From T3Sed10-241 sp036796255 (GTDB lineage Bacteria; Bacteroidota; Bacteroidia; Flavobacteriales_D; Cryomorphaceae), in assembly GCA_036796255.1 (NCBI GenBank), contig DAIRDH010000072.1, positions 1-14,236 of the forward strand: a stretch of 14,236 nucleotides of DNA, written 5' to 3'. The position numbers and the translations under genes are program-made. The notes under the pieces were generated by a model, which saw only the letters and a program-made list of their open reading frames with translations, was not told the DNA's origin and ran no database searches. Below are positions 1 through 7,172 of the stretch, piece by piece. The stretch's first letter is position 1. The number at the start of each line of letters is the position of its first letter.

Positions 1-254
1 GTGGGCGTCACAAATTTTAGCTCCGTAGGAGCGACCCATTTAATTCTATCGCGATTTCCAAATGGTGAAGTGCTATAAATCGAATGTTCGTAATCTGCTC
101 GAGTCGATCATCTACCAAAACATCTCCGGCTTTACACCATCCTTACCGGCCCCACCGAAGCATGTCTCTTTTGTGAGAACTCTCCTGGCGCTTTGTTGAA
201 GAATAATATAATTCTCCTTCTTTTTAAAATGGAAGATGGAAAGGCTAATATTGT
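1..254. other. Non-coding leader upstream of proB
   Basis: I find no credible coding region here on either strand; the frames I followed on the reverse strand hit stops quickly. It holds a short hairpin near the left edge (listed separately) and an AT-rich stretch around 196-230 just before proB, where the proB promoter would be expected. I could not find a convincing Bacteroidota promoter (TTG about 19 bp before TAnnTTTG), so no promoter is called. A purine-rich GGAAAGG at about 238-244 lies about 10 bp before the proB ATG and could act as a weak ribosome-binding site. Confidence 0.5.
20..32. repeat. Small REP-like hairpin (GCTCC-GTA-GGAGC)
   Basis: A perfect 5-bp inverted repeat, GCTCC/GGAGC, flanks a GTA loop within the context TTTAGCTCCGTAGGAGCGAC. 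Short hairpins of the type CCGTAGG or CCCTACGGGA are commonly dispersed in intergenic regions of Bacteroidota genomes, and this resembles them from memory. Only one copy is visible here, so the claim that it is a dispersed repeat is inference. Confidence 0.35.
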
Positions 255-1531
255 ATGCTCAAATCACTTGTGTTGCAAAAGCCCAAAATCCTCATCATCA
301 AAATTGGATCGAATGTCCTCACAACCGAAGACGGCAAGCCGGATGTGGATAGGATGGGAACCATTGTGGGCCAGATTGCAAGCTTGAAAGCTGAGGGCAT
401 GCAGGTATTGCTGGTATCATCAGGTGCGGTGGCATTCGGCCGGGGCGAAATTTCCCTTCCGGAAAAAACTGACCCGATATTGAAAAAACAGATTTGGGCC
501 TCCACGGGGCAGATTGCTTTGATACACACCTACAAGGGCCTGTTCAAAAAGCGTGGTGTCGACATCTCACAAATTTTGGTGACCAAAGAAGATTTCCGCG
601 ACCGGAAGCATTATCTCAACATGCGCAATTGCCTCCTCGGCTTGATGGCCCAGGGCATTGTGCCAGTCATCAATGAGAATGACGCTGTGGCCATCACCGA
701 ATTGATGTTTACCGACAATGATGAACTCGCCTCCCTCACCGCCGCGATGGTCAATGCCGACAGCATGGTGCTGCTCACCAATGTTGACGGCATTTACGAC
801 GGGAATCCATCGCTTCCCGAATCGAAGCTGATCAGTTTGATAGGAAATAAAATGCCTGAGCTCGATGGGATGATCAGCCCTGTAAAATCCTCCTTTGGCC
901 GGGGCGGCATGCTCACCAAAACCAGCATGGCCAGGAAATCGGCCGAATTGGGCATACAGGTGTGGATTGCAAATGGCAAAAGGGAAAATATTTTATTGAA
1001 CATTTTTGCCGGCGACCCAGGAGTCCTTACGGAAAAGGCGCCCAGCACCTATTTTGAACCCAAGCCCAGAAAACAAAGCACCAAGAAATGGTTGGCACAT
1101 GGCGACCAGTATTTCAAAGGGGAAGCGATTGTCAACGAGGGAGCTAAAGCAGTCTTGCTTTCTGATAAAATCAGCAGCCTGCTTCCNNNNNNNNNNNNNN
1201 NNNNNNNNNNNNNNNNNNNNNNNNNNNNNNNNNNNNNNNNNNNNNNNNNNNNNNNNNNNNNNNNNNNNNNNNNNNNNNNNNNNNNNTCAACGAGGGAGCT
1301 AAAGCAGTCTTGCTTTCTGATAAAATCAGCAGCCTGCTTCCAGTAGGCATCATTTCCATCAAAGGTGATTTCTCCAAAGGCGACATCATCCGCATCAGCG
1401 ATGAGCATGGCGTGAAAATCGGCTTGGGCAAAGCGGAATACCCCTCTGTAATTGCCCAACAGGCTATAGGCCAGAAAAAGAAAAAACCTTTTATTCATTA
1501 CGATTATCTCTATTTGTTTCAAAATGCCTGA
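255..1531 (+). CDS. proB: Glutamate 5-kinase ProB, artificially split by an assembly gap
   Basis: ProB phosphorylates L-glutamate with ATP to gamma-glutamyl phosphate, the first step of cytosolic proline synthesis. The amino-acid kinase domain shows KIGSNV (residues 16-21, phosphate binding), SSGA (55-58), VINEND (138-143), FTDND (152-156), LLTNVDGIY (173-181) and GRGGM (215-219). A C-terminal PUA domain follows from about residue 280. The reading frame enters a run of 100 Ns at 1187. The 55 bp before the Ns recur exactly after them, so deleting 1187-1341 restores one frame: ...SSLLP joins VGIISIKG, giving 373 aa, the usual family length (E. coli ProB has 367). The frame change across the gap (155 nt) matches this join exactly. 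The start is the ATG at 255, just before the conserved KxLIIKIGS strand. Its stop overlaps the proA start by 8 bp, so the two genes form an operon. The break is very likely an assembly artefact, not a pseudogene. Confidence 0.95.
1132..1186 (+). repeat. 55-bp contig-end duplication, left copy
   Basis: This 55-bp segment of proB, immediately before the N run, is identical to 1287-1341 immediately after it. Two contigs ending with the same sequence on either side of a fixed-size gap is what a de Bruijn assembler leaves when it scaffolds contigs overlapping by one k-mer; 55 is a commonly used k value. The repeat is best read as the same bases reported twice. Confidence 0.9.
1187..1286. other. 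Assembly gap, 100 N placeholder
   Basis: Exactly 100 undetermined bases lie inside proB. Because the flanks overlap by 55 bp and the protein reads through cleanly when the overlap is merged, the true gap is probably of negative size: no sequence is missing and 155 bases should be removed. The length of 100 is a common placeholder rather than a measured distance. Confidence 0.95.
1287..1341 (+). repeat. 55-bp contig-end duplication, right copy
   Basis: Identical to 1132-1186. It codes for the same stretch of the ProB PUA domain (NEGAKAVLLSDKISSLLP) but in a frame shifted by the artificial 155-nt insertion. See the left copy for interpretation. Confidence 0.9.
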
Positions 1532-2765
1532 TTACACCGCGATTTTCAAAACAGTCAAATCATCGTCTCGCAAGCTCACGGCTGCTAACGAGCAGGCTTT
1601 AAGGCAAACACTGGCTTCATTGGTAGGGATCACTTTGGCTGAAATGCCATTTATACTTTCCGAAAACGCCCGCGATCTCGCTTTGATGGACAGCAATGAC
1701 CCCAAGTACGACAGGCTTAAGCTCACTGAAGATCGGATCAAAGGAATCTGCGCGGAATTGACCCAGGTGCAAAATCTTCCTTCACCTTTGGGCAAAATTC
1801 TGGAAGAGAAACACTTGCCAAATGGATTGTTTCTCCAAAAGATCACCGTGCCTCTCGGGGTTTTGGGAATCATTTATGAAGCCAGGCCCAATGTAACATT
1901 TGATGTATTTGCGCTTGCGCTAAAATCCGGAAACGGACTCATCCTCAAAGGGGGCTCAGATGCCGACCATTCCAACCGGGCTATCATGTCGCTTATTCAC
2001 AGGGCGCTGGAGCAAAACGGATTGCCAAAAGAAGCCTTTCAGCTGCTACCGCCAGACCGCGAAGTAACCAAGGCTTTGCTGGAAGCGGTTGATTTTGTGG
2101 ATGTGATCATCCCGCGCGGCAGTCAGGGACTCATTGATTTTGTGCGACAGAATTCCAAAGTGCCTGTGATTGAAACTGGGGCCGGTATAGTGCACACTTT
2201 CTTGGATGAATCTGCCGACCTCGAAAAAGCCAAAGCCGTCATCTTCAACGCCAAGACAAGGCGGCCGAGTGTATGCAACAGCCTGGATTGCCTGATCATC
2301 CATGAAAGCAGGCTTTCAGATTTGCCCTATTTGGTTGAAGGCCTCTTAAAAGCCGATGTTACCATCTATGCTGACCAGCAGTCTTTTACGGCAATTCCCG
2401 CGCACAACCTGGTGGAAAAAGCGCAGGAAGAATATTTTGGAACCGAATTTTTATCGCTCAAAATGGCCATCAAAACTGTGGCAAGCCTGGACGAGGCCCT
2501 CGACCACATCGCACAGTACAGTTCCAAACACAGCGAGGCCATCCTTTCGGAAAATCAGCAAAATATCGATACATTTCTGCGCATGGTTGATGCCGCAGCC
2601 GTGTATTCCAATACCTCCACGGCATTTACCGATGGCAACCAATTTGGCCTCGGCGTCGAAATCGGCATCAGCACCCAAAAGCTACACGCCCGCGGCCCTA
2701 TGGCGCTCAATGAACTCACGAGCTACAAATGGGTGATACGGGGCGATGGGCAGGTGAGAATTTGA
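1524..2765 (+). CDS. proA: Gamma-glutamyl phosphate reductase ProA
   Basis: This enzyme reduces gamma-glutamyl phosphate with NADPH to glutamate 5-semialdehyde, the second step of proline synthesis; the product cyclises spontaneously to pyrroline-5-carboxylate. The 413-aa length is typical (E. coli ProA has 417). Aldehyde-dehydrogenase-fold hallmarks are visible: PLGVLGIIYEARPNVT (110-125) near the substrate and cofactor site, LKSGNGLILKGG (133-144), the catalytic cysteine in TRRPSVCN (Cys251, matching the family's active-site Cys) and a C-terminal HARGPMALNELTSYKW signature. Its ATG lies inside the end of proB (8-bp overlap), which points to translational coupling and supports channelling of the unstable acyl phosphate between the two enzymes. 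proC is not in the window. The gene is convergent with the kinase gene to its right. Confidence 0.97.
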   Translation: MPDYTAIFKTVKSSSRKLTAANEQALRQTLASLVGITLAEMPFILSENARDLALMDSNDPKYDRLKLTEDRIKGICAELTQVQNLPSPLGKILEEKHLPNGLFLQKITVPLGVLGIIYEARPNVTFDVFALALKSGNGLILKGGSDADHSNRAIMSLIHRALEQNGLPKEAFQLLPPDREVTKALLEAVDFVDVIIPRGSQGLIDFVRQNSKVPVIETGAGIVHTFLDESADLEKAKAVIFNAKTRRPSVCNSLDCLIIHESRLSDLPYLVEGLLKADVTIYADQQSFTAIPAHNLVEKAQEEYFGTEFLSLKMAIKTVASLDEALDHIAQYSSKHSEAILSENQQNIDTFLRMVDAAAVYSNTSTAFTDGNQFGLGVEIGISTQKLHARGPMALNELTSYKWVIRGDGQVRI

Positions 2766-2840
2766 TATTTCCGCTGCTTCAATAGTTGAAAATTGGACAG
2801 AACCGCAGGGCGAATGCCCAGCGGAGCATAGGCACAAGAC
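2766..2840. other. Convergent intergenic region, possible weak bidirectional terminator
   Basis: These 75 bp lie between the converging proA and kinase genes. A short hairpin GGGC-GAAT-GCCC is at 2808-2819, and a wider CCGCT (2771-2775)/AGCGG (2820-2824) pairing surrounds it. There is no T-tract on either side, so this is only a weak terminator candidate. Nothing else is evident. Confidence 0.25.
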
Positions 2841-4166
2841 TTACGACGCCTTCTGCCACACCCCTTCACGCTTCAAGGCGTCGGTCTCCACCTCAGCACC
2901 CAATTGGTGCAGGATGTTGAACAGCCCGAAATACGTCCGGTTGATGTAGATGCCGTGCTCTGAACCCCGCGCGGCATTGCTCTTGCGGAATTGCTTGTCG
3001 CCGGAGATTTCGTCGCCGAGGGCGTAGATTTTCGCAAAATATTCCTTGTCGCTAAAGTCGAAGCGCTCATGTGCGAAGGGCTTGCCCAGCAGCTCCACCA
3101 TGCGGGTGAACACACCGGTGAAGTAAGCGCGCTCCTTAGGGCTGTCGTCGGCATGGAAAAACTCCAATTCGTTGAGCAAGGGGATAAATCGCTTGCTGTC
3201 TTTGGAAATACCTGGCTCCATAAGCTTGAAGTAGGTCTCGTAAAAATCCAAAGGCACCACTTTGATACAGCCGAAATCGATGACACCGAGCTTGCCTTGA
3301 TCCGTGATGATAAAATTGCCGGGATGTGGATCGGCGTGTACCGACTTGAGCCAGTGGATCTGGTATTCGTAAAAATTCCACAGCGCCTGCCCAATTTTAT
3401 TGCGTTCGACCTGCGAGGGATTGGTTTTGATCCATTCGTTGAGGTGCTTTCCCTCTAGCCAATCCATGGTGATGATGCGCTCGCTGCTGTAATCGGGATA
3501 ATAGCTGGGAAATGCGAGATTCTCCAAATGTTTGCATGCTTCGACGGCCTCTACCGAGCGCCGCAGCTCGAGGGTGTAATCGGTCTCCTCTATCAGGCGG
3601 TCTTCTACTTCGCGCATATATTTGTCGAGGTCCTTTCCGCGGATGTTCATCAGGCGCATGGCGATGGGCTTGGCGAGCTTCAAGTCGCTCGACACGCTGT
3701 TGGCCACGCCGGGGTACTGCACTTTCACTGCGAGCTTTTTACCATTGAGGGTGGCCTGGTGCACCTGGCCGATGCTGGCGGCGTTTACCGCTTTTTGCGA
3801 GAAGGTGTCGAACAATTCATCCGGGCCTTTTTCGAAATATTTACGGAAAGTCTTCATCACCAGAGGATAGGAAAGAGGCGGTGCATTGTATTGCGCCATC
3901 TGAAATTTTTGGCTGTAGGCTTTTGGCAGTACATTCTCGTCCATGCTCATCATCTGGGCGGCCTTGAGGGCACTGCCTTTTAGCTGGCTCAGGGCGGCGT
4001 AAACGTCGGTGGCATTGGCCTCATCGAGGGCTTCCCGGCCAGTGTCGCCTTCCACGAATTTCTTCGCGTAGTACTTGACATAATTGCCTCCCATCTTGGC
4101 GCCTGTTTCCACAAATTTGGCCGCGCGCTGTACTTTCGATACAGGTATCTTGTGTTGTTCTTTCAT
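2841..4166 (-). CDS. ABC1/UbiB (AarF/ADCK-type) atypical kinase
   Basis: This 441-aa member of the ABC1/UbiB/COQ8 atypical protein-kinase-like family is related to proteins that support isoprenoid-quinone and other membrane-lipid metabolism, usually as ATPases. Family features in order: a KxGQ-like segment KGSALKAAQM (63-72), the alanine-rich loop AASIGQVH (129-136) that replaces a glycine-rich P-loop, the ATP-lysine region AVKVQYPG (Lys148), the EETDY motif (193-197), the catalytic loop HADPHPGN (Asp279, Asn284) and the metal-binding VIDFG (Asp297). All key residues are present, so it should bind nucleotide. I see no obvious C-terminal transmembrane pair as found in some UbiB proteins. It is the last gene of a seven-gene operon, 15 bp after a TetR-fold gene. 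Bacteroidota generally lack ubiquinone, so a role in menaquinone or carotenoid lipid handling is more likely than ubiquinone synthesis; that is inference. Confidence 0.9.
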   Translation of the reverse strand: MKEQHKIPVSKVQRAAKFVETGAKMGGNYVKYYAKKFVEGDTGREALDEANATDVYAALSQLKGSALKAAQMMSMDENVLPKAYSQKFQMAQYNAPPLSYPLVMKTFRKYFEKGPDELFDTFSQKAVNAASIGQVHQATLNGKKLAVKVQYPGVANSVSSDLKLAKPIAMRLMNIRGKDLDKYMREVEDRLIEETDYTLELRRSVEAVEACKHLENLAFPSYYPDYSSERIITMDWLEGKHLNEWIKTNPSQVERNKIGQALWNFYEYQIHWLKSVHADPHPGNFIITDQGKLGVIDFGCIKVVPLDFYETYFKLMEPGISKDSKRFIPLLNELEFFHADDSPKERAYFTGVFTRMVELLGKPFAHERFDFSDKEYFAKIYALGDEISGDKQFRKSNAARGSEHGIYINRTYFGLFNILHQLGAEVETDALKREGVWQKAS

Positions 4167-4181
4167 ATTTTCCGGAAGGTC

Positions 4182-4850
4182 TTACTTCGATTGCCAAATA
4201 AACCTGGCAAAATCTATGGCACTGTCCAATGCGGACTCGCCGAGCAATTGAAAGCTGAGGTTCACTGCTTTCTCCACGGCGGCATCGCTTTGTTCGAAGT
4301 CTTTGCTTGAATCATTGATCCAATAACCGACCACAAAGACCACCTGAAACCAAAAGGCCTTGTCATATTGCTCGCTGAGGCGTTTGCGGTCTTTGATCTC
4401 CCCTTTTTCAAGGGCTTCTTCCACCACCATTTGGGCGAAAGCCATGAACGACTCGCGGTAGGATTTCAGCATTTTGGGGGTGCTGGTGGTCACTTTATTT
4501 TGGGGCCAGCGCATCGCCACGTAGCTGCGTTTGTCTTTCAGCACCTCAAGGTGCGTATAGAAAAAGGCCAAAAGCTTTTCCCTTGCGGAAAATGTAGCAA
4601 ACTTCTCATCGGCGTGTAGCGTCTTGATTGTGGTGGTCATAAGCTTATGCCAAACCTCCATTTCGAGGGCTTCGAATGAGCTATAAAACTTGTAGAACTC
4701 GCTTTCCGCAACGCCGAGATGGTCGGTGAAGGCAAAGACCGATGCTGGAGCTTTGCCATGGGTGAGCAGTTCGCGGATGTAAGCGTCGGCGATGCTCCCA
4801 GCATCCCATTTCGCTTTTGCTTTGTTTGTTGTCGTTGCTTTTGTGGCCAT
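4182..4850 (-). CDS. TetR-fold protein with a degenerate HTH, possibly COQ9-like
   Basis: I place the start at the ATG at 4850 (222 aa, MATKATTTNK). A longer frame to 4907 would run back over the end of the hydrolase gene. The N-terminal part (about 18-70) has the layout of a TetR helix-turn-helix, but the recognition-helix region reads GVAESEFYKFYSSFEAL instead of the usual GVS-x-GTLYxYFxSKExL, with an extra acidic residue and no SK. The C-terminal two thirds are helical; the GYWINDSSKDFEQSD stretch (175-189) is reminiscent of the COQ9 DxSxDFExT region. Annotation pipelines would probably call it a TetR/AcrR regulator. It starts 2 bp after the hydrolase stop and ends 15 bp before the UbiB-like kinase gene. 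The pairing of a TetR-fold protein with a COQ8-type kinase suggests a lipid-binding partner rather than a repressor. The TetR fold is fairly sure; the COQ9-like role is speculative. Confidence 0.75.
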   Translation of the reverse strand: MATKATTTNKAKAKWDAGSIADAYIRELLTHGKAPASVFAFTDHLGVAESEFYKFYSSFEALEMEVWHKLMTTTIKTLHADEKFATFSAREKLLAFFYTHLEVLKDKRSYVAMRWPQNKVTTSTPKMLKSYRESFMAFAQMVVEEALEKGEIKDRKRLSEQYDKAFWFQVVFVVGYWINDSSKDFEQSDAAVEKAVNLSFQLLGESALDSAIDFARFIWQSK

Positions 4851-4852
4851 GT

Positions 4853-5677
4853 TTATTGTGCTGTATTGAGCTGCTTGTTTTCTAGCTGCTGAATGAACAT
4901 CAGGCACTTCCTGTTGAATTCAGCGGGGCTTTCAATGTTGCATACATGGCCACACTTGTCAATGGTTTCGAGGATTACTCCGCTGTAGCGGGCTACATAA
5001 TCTCTTGCGGGCTTGAGAAACACGTGGTCTTCCGCACCCATCACCACCAGGCAAGGAGCCTTTATGCGATGGTTAAACATCTCGCGCAGCGTTGTGTTCA
5101 GCCGTTTCAATAAGCCAAACCATTTTTTAACCTCTTTTTGGTGAATCTTTCGCGCTTCGCGAATGAACACTTTGCGGGAGGCTTCGTGGTTTTGCTTCGG
5201 CAAAAGTATCAGGGCAAATATTTGGTAGAGCGTTTGAAATGGCAAGATTCCAGTGAGCACACGTGCCGCAGCGACAAGCACATTGAGTTTTTTGCTCATT
5301 TTGAAAATCCCTCCCGCTAGTACAATAGAAGCCACGCGCTCGGGAGCCATTTGCTCAAACTGTCTGATGATAAGGCTACCCATAGAGACTCCAATCAAGT
5401 GGGCTTCTTTGATACCCAAGGCATCCATTACGTTTAATACATCCATCGCAACAACGTCGAATCCGAAACCGGCAAAATCTTCTGCCAAGCCTTTGCTTTC
5501 TCCATGATCGCGCAGGTCAACAAGCAGCAGGTTGAATTTTCCCTTGAAAAAGGAAACTTGCTTCTTCCAGGTGCGCGTGCTGCCACCAGCGCCGTGGATA
5601 AACACCATCCACGGAGCCTCTGGCTCAATGCGGTGCAGCTCATAGTGGAGCAGTTCTCTGGGGATGGTGGTATTCAA
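4853..5677 (-). CDS. Alpha/beta-fold hydrolase
   Basis: A 274-aa alpha/beta hydrolase with a full catalytic set: oxyanion-loop HGAGG (28-32), nucleophile elbow GVSMG (Ser98), acid in VVMGAEDH (Asp217) and base in DKCGHV (His244). A helical cap lies between about residues 125 and 200. There is no signal peptide, so it is probably cytosolic; the substrate cannot be read from sequence (ester, lipid or haloalkane-like substrates are all possible for the family). The start is a TTG at 5677, because no ATG or GTG lies between it and an in-frame TAA 15-18 nt upstream, and the first ATG would cut into the core. The TTG overlaps the TGA of the preceding small gene (TTGA), consistent with translational coupling. 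Its place between carotenoid genes and a UbiB-like kinase hints at a lipid substrate. Confidence 0.9.
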   Translation of the reverse strand: MNTTIPRELLHYELHRIEPEAPWMVFIHGAGGSTRTWKKQVSFFKGKFNLLLVDLRDHGESKGLAEDFAGFGFDVVAMDVLNVMDALGIKEAHLIGVSMGSLIIRQFEQMAPERVASIVLAGGIFKMSKKLNVLVAAARVLTGILPFQTLYQIFALILLPKQNHEASRKVFIREARKIHQKEVKKWFGLLKRLNTTLREMFNHRIKAPCLVVMGAEDHVFLKPARDYVARYSGVILETIDKCGHVCNIESPAEFNRKCLMFIQQLENKQLNTAQ

Positions 5678-5970
5678 CGCTTGCTGATTTTGTTATTGCT
5701 AATGTGTCGCTGTGCAGTTGACTTAAAGCGATCAGTGCCTGCTGCGGTTTTGGCTTTGTGCTTGGTGGAGCGGTTGGTCACCCGCGCACGCCACATGCGA
5801 AAGCTGCTCGCTTTCATTTCGTGGCGCATCACGGCAATTACTTCTTGCTCTTTAAGACCAAACTGCAATTCAATGGCATCGAAAGTGGTGCGGTCTTCCC
5901 ACGCCATTTCAATGATTCTATCAATATCTCTGTCCGAGAGATTGTTTACTATGTCTGTTGCCTTCCCCAC
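5674..5970 (-). CDS. DUF2805/TIGR03643 family small protein
   Basis: A 98-aa basic protein matching the TIGR03643/DUF2805 family as I recall it: about 90 aa, unknown function, mainly in marine bacteria and cyanobacteria, with conserved Trp and Met residues. Visible landmarks are the LSDRDIDRIIEMAWEDRT segment (Trp24), a helix-turn-helix-like FDAIELQFGLKEQEVIAVMR (30-49), RHEMKASSFRMWRARV (Trp60), and a lysine- and arginine-rich tail from about 66. The HTH-like centre plus basic tail suggests nucleic-acid binding, but no function is established. The start is GTG at 5970; an internal Met at 22 would remove the conserved N-terminus. It sits 4 bp after the lycopene cyclase and overlaps the hydrolase start. 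This family is often found near photolyase/cryptochrome genes, as it is here. Confidence 0.85.
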   Translation of the reverse strand: MGKATDIVNNLSDRDIDRIIEMAWEDRTTFDAIELQFGLKEQEVIAVMRHEMKASSFRMWRARVTNRSTKHKAKTAAGTDRFKSTAQRHISNNKISKR

Positions 5971-5974
5971 GTTG

Positions 5975-6685
5975 CTAAGTTACGGTAAGTGTGCCAACCA
6001 AATTGCGCACTTTGAATTTTTCAAGTACCGTAATAACAATTAATAGCATAAGCATGTTGTAGCCCATATCGTCGAGCGGAATACTGAGCAGACGAATCCC
6101 CATATTTTCGGCATTGTTGTACCACACCACAGGTTCAGGTGTGAAGAGTCCGGTGAGTGCTCCATTTACCACCAGAAAAGGAATTTGGATGATAATAAAC
6201 GCAAGGTAGAACTGTCCCAGGAAGCTGCTTTTATTGACCAACAAGTGCCAGATTAAAAAAAGGCAAAGAAGGGAAAATGTCGCAAAAGTGTAGAGCCTGT
6301 CCACATACACGATGGACAGCACGAAGCTGATAAAAATCAGCACGCCAGTTATTTGATTCTGTATGCGCTTCAGTGGAGCAGAGGGTACGAAATAATTGAG
6401 CACTTCATAGATGAACGCACAGGCAAAAGGCACAAAAACAAAAAACATCCATTCTTCAATCGGAAGGTTACCGATGTAGATTCCGGTGATGTATTTGTGG
6501 TTGAAGCCCCACACACCTTTAGAAGTAAACCATACATCCCAGGGAACGAAAAGCAGACACATCACGGCGATTCCCAGAAAAACACCGGGCCAGAAGCGGA
6601 CGAATTTTACCCTGGGTTCAAAACTTCGCGTCAGCGGATAGCTGAGGGTAAAGAGCATAAGGGCAAGGTAGTAATATCTTTCCAA
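5975..6685 (-). CDS. crtY: Lycopene beta-cyclase, fused CrtYcd type
   Basis: This integral membrane enzyme cyclises both ends of lycopene to beta-carotene. The 236-aa protein carries two copies of the lycopene-cyclase domain that are separate CrtYc and CrtYd subunits in actinobacteria. The first copy contains VPWDVWFTSKGVWGFN (47-62) and LPIEEWMFF (74-82). The second contains PEPVVWYNNAENMGIRL (183-199) and IPLDDMGYNM (202-211). About six or seven hydrophobic helices span the protein, including a YYYLALMLFTLSYPL N-terminal segment. The start is TTG at 6685: the crtZ stop TAA lies in the same frame just upstream, and the first ATG is in the middle of the first membrane helix. It is 6 bp downstream of crtZ and 4 bp upstream of the DUF2805 gene. 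Fused cyclases of this kind are typical of Bacteroidota. The product family is clear; the symbol follows functional convention. Confidence 0.93.
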   Translation of the reverse strand: MERYYYLALMLFTLSYPLTRSFEPRVKFVRFWPGVFLGIAVMCLLFVPWDVWFTSKGVWGFNHKYITGIYIGNLPIEEWMFFVFVPFACAFIYEVLNYFVPSAPLKRIQNQITGVLIFISFVLSIVYVDRLYTFATFSLLCLFLIWHLLVNKSSFLGQFYLAFIIIQIPFLVVNGALTGLFTPEPVVWYNNAENMGIRLLSIPLDDMGYNMLMLLIVITVLEKFKVRNLVGTLTVT

Positions 6686-6691
6686 GGGGGC

Positions 6692-7171
6692 TTATTTCGT
6701 AGCGACCTTGGCTTTCATGCTTCGGCTCGCTTCACGAAAATACTTAAAAGGAACGAGCAGCATACCGAAACATTCACCTTCCTCTTTATCGAGGTGCTTG
6801 TGGTGCACCTTGTGGGCTTTGCGGATGGCCCGAAGGTACACATTGTCAGAATGTTTAAACCAATCGAAACGGCGGTGGATAAACACATCGTGAACGAGAA
6901 AATAGCACAGTCCATAAAGCGCGATACCCATACCCACGAAGACGCGCCAATCGTTGCCAGCCGTCATCCCAAACTGAATGAAGAGCCATGAAGGCACTGC
7001 AAAAATCAAAAAGAACACATCGTTCTTTTCGAAAAAGCCGAGATTGGGTCGGTGGTGGTCACGGTGGAAGTACCAGCCGAAACCGTGCATCACGTACTTG
7101 TGGGTAAACCATGCCATAAATTCCATGAAGAAAAATGTGGCAATGGTAATCAGAATGTTGACTGCAATCAT
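6692..7171 (-). CDS. crtZ: Beta-carotene 3-hydroxylase CrtZ
   Basis: A membrane di-iron hydroxylase that adds 3-OH groups to the beta-ionone rings, turning beta-carotene into zeaxanthin through beta-cryptoxanthin. All histidine boxes of the fatty-acid hydroxylase/CrtZ family are present: HKYVMH (24-29), HRDHH (36-40), HDVFIH (94-99) and HKVHH (120-124), with the classic FHRDHHRP and KAHKVHHKH contexts. Hydrophobic helices at about 3-20, 52-66 and 76-93 place it in the inner membrane. The 159-aa length is normal. The ATG at 7171 lies 1 bp after the stop of the redox gene, and the lycopene cyclase follows 6 bp later, so the two ring-end-modifying enzymes are made from one message. crtI, crtB and a ketolase are not in the window, so zeaxanthin is the expected end product of these two steps. 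Confidence 0.96.
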   Translation of the reverse strand: MIAVNILITIATFFFMEFMAWFTHKYVMHGFGWYFHRDHHRPNLGFFEKNDVFFLIFAVPSWLFIQFGMTAGNDWRVFVGMGIALYGLCYFLVHDVFIHRRFDWFKHSDNVYLRAIRKAHKVHHKHLDKEEGECFGMLLVPFKYFREASRSMKAKVATK

Positions 7172-7172
7172 A

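Noticed and set aside
1187..1346. Frameshift or premature end of proB as a real pseudogene
   Set aside because: The apparent break comes from 100 Ns plus a duplicated 55-bp overlap; merging the overlap restores a full-length protein in frame.
2808..2819. GGGC-GAAT-GCCC hairpin as a firm terminator
   Set aside because: The stem is only 4 bp and lacks a T-tract; kept only as a weak possibility.
3528..3983. Plus-strand open frame of about 150 codons
   Set aside because: It is antisense to the UbiB-like kinase, whose motifs are fully conserved; the composition looks like a shadow frame. The frame at 2991-3458 is rejected for the same reason.
4851..4907. Longer N-terminus for the TetR-fold protein
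   Set aside because: It would overlap the end of the hydrolase gene, adds no family-like sequence, and the ATG at 4850 fits the operon spacing.
6353..6991. Plus-strand open frame of about 210 codons
   Set aside because: It spans the reverse of both crtZ and the lycopene cyclase, which carry all their catalytic motifs, so it is antisense noise.
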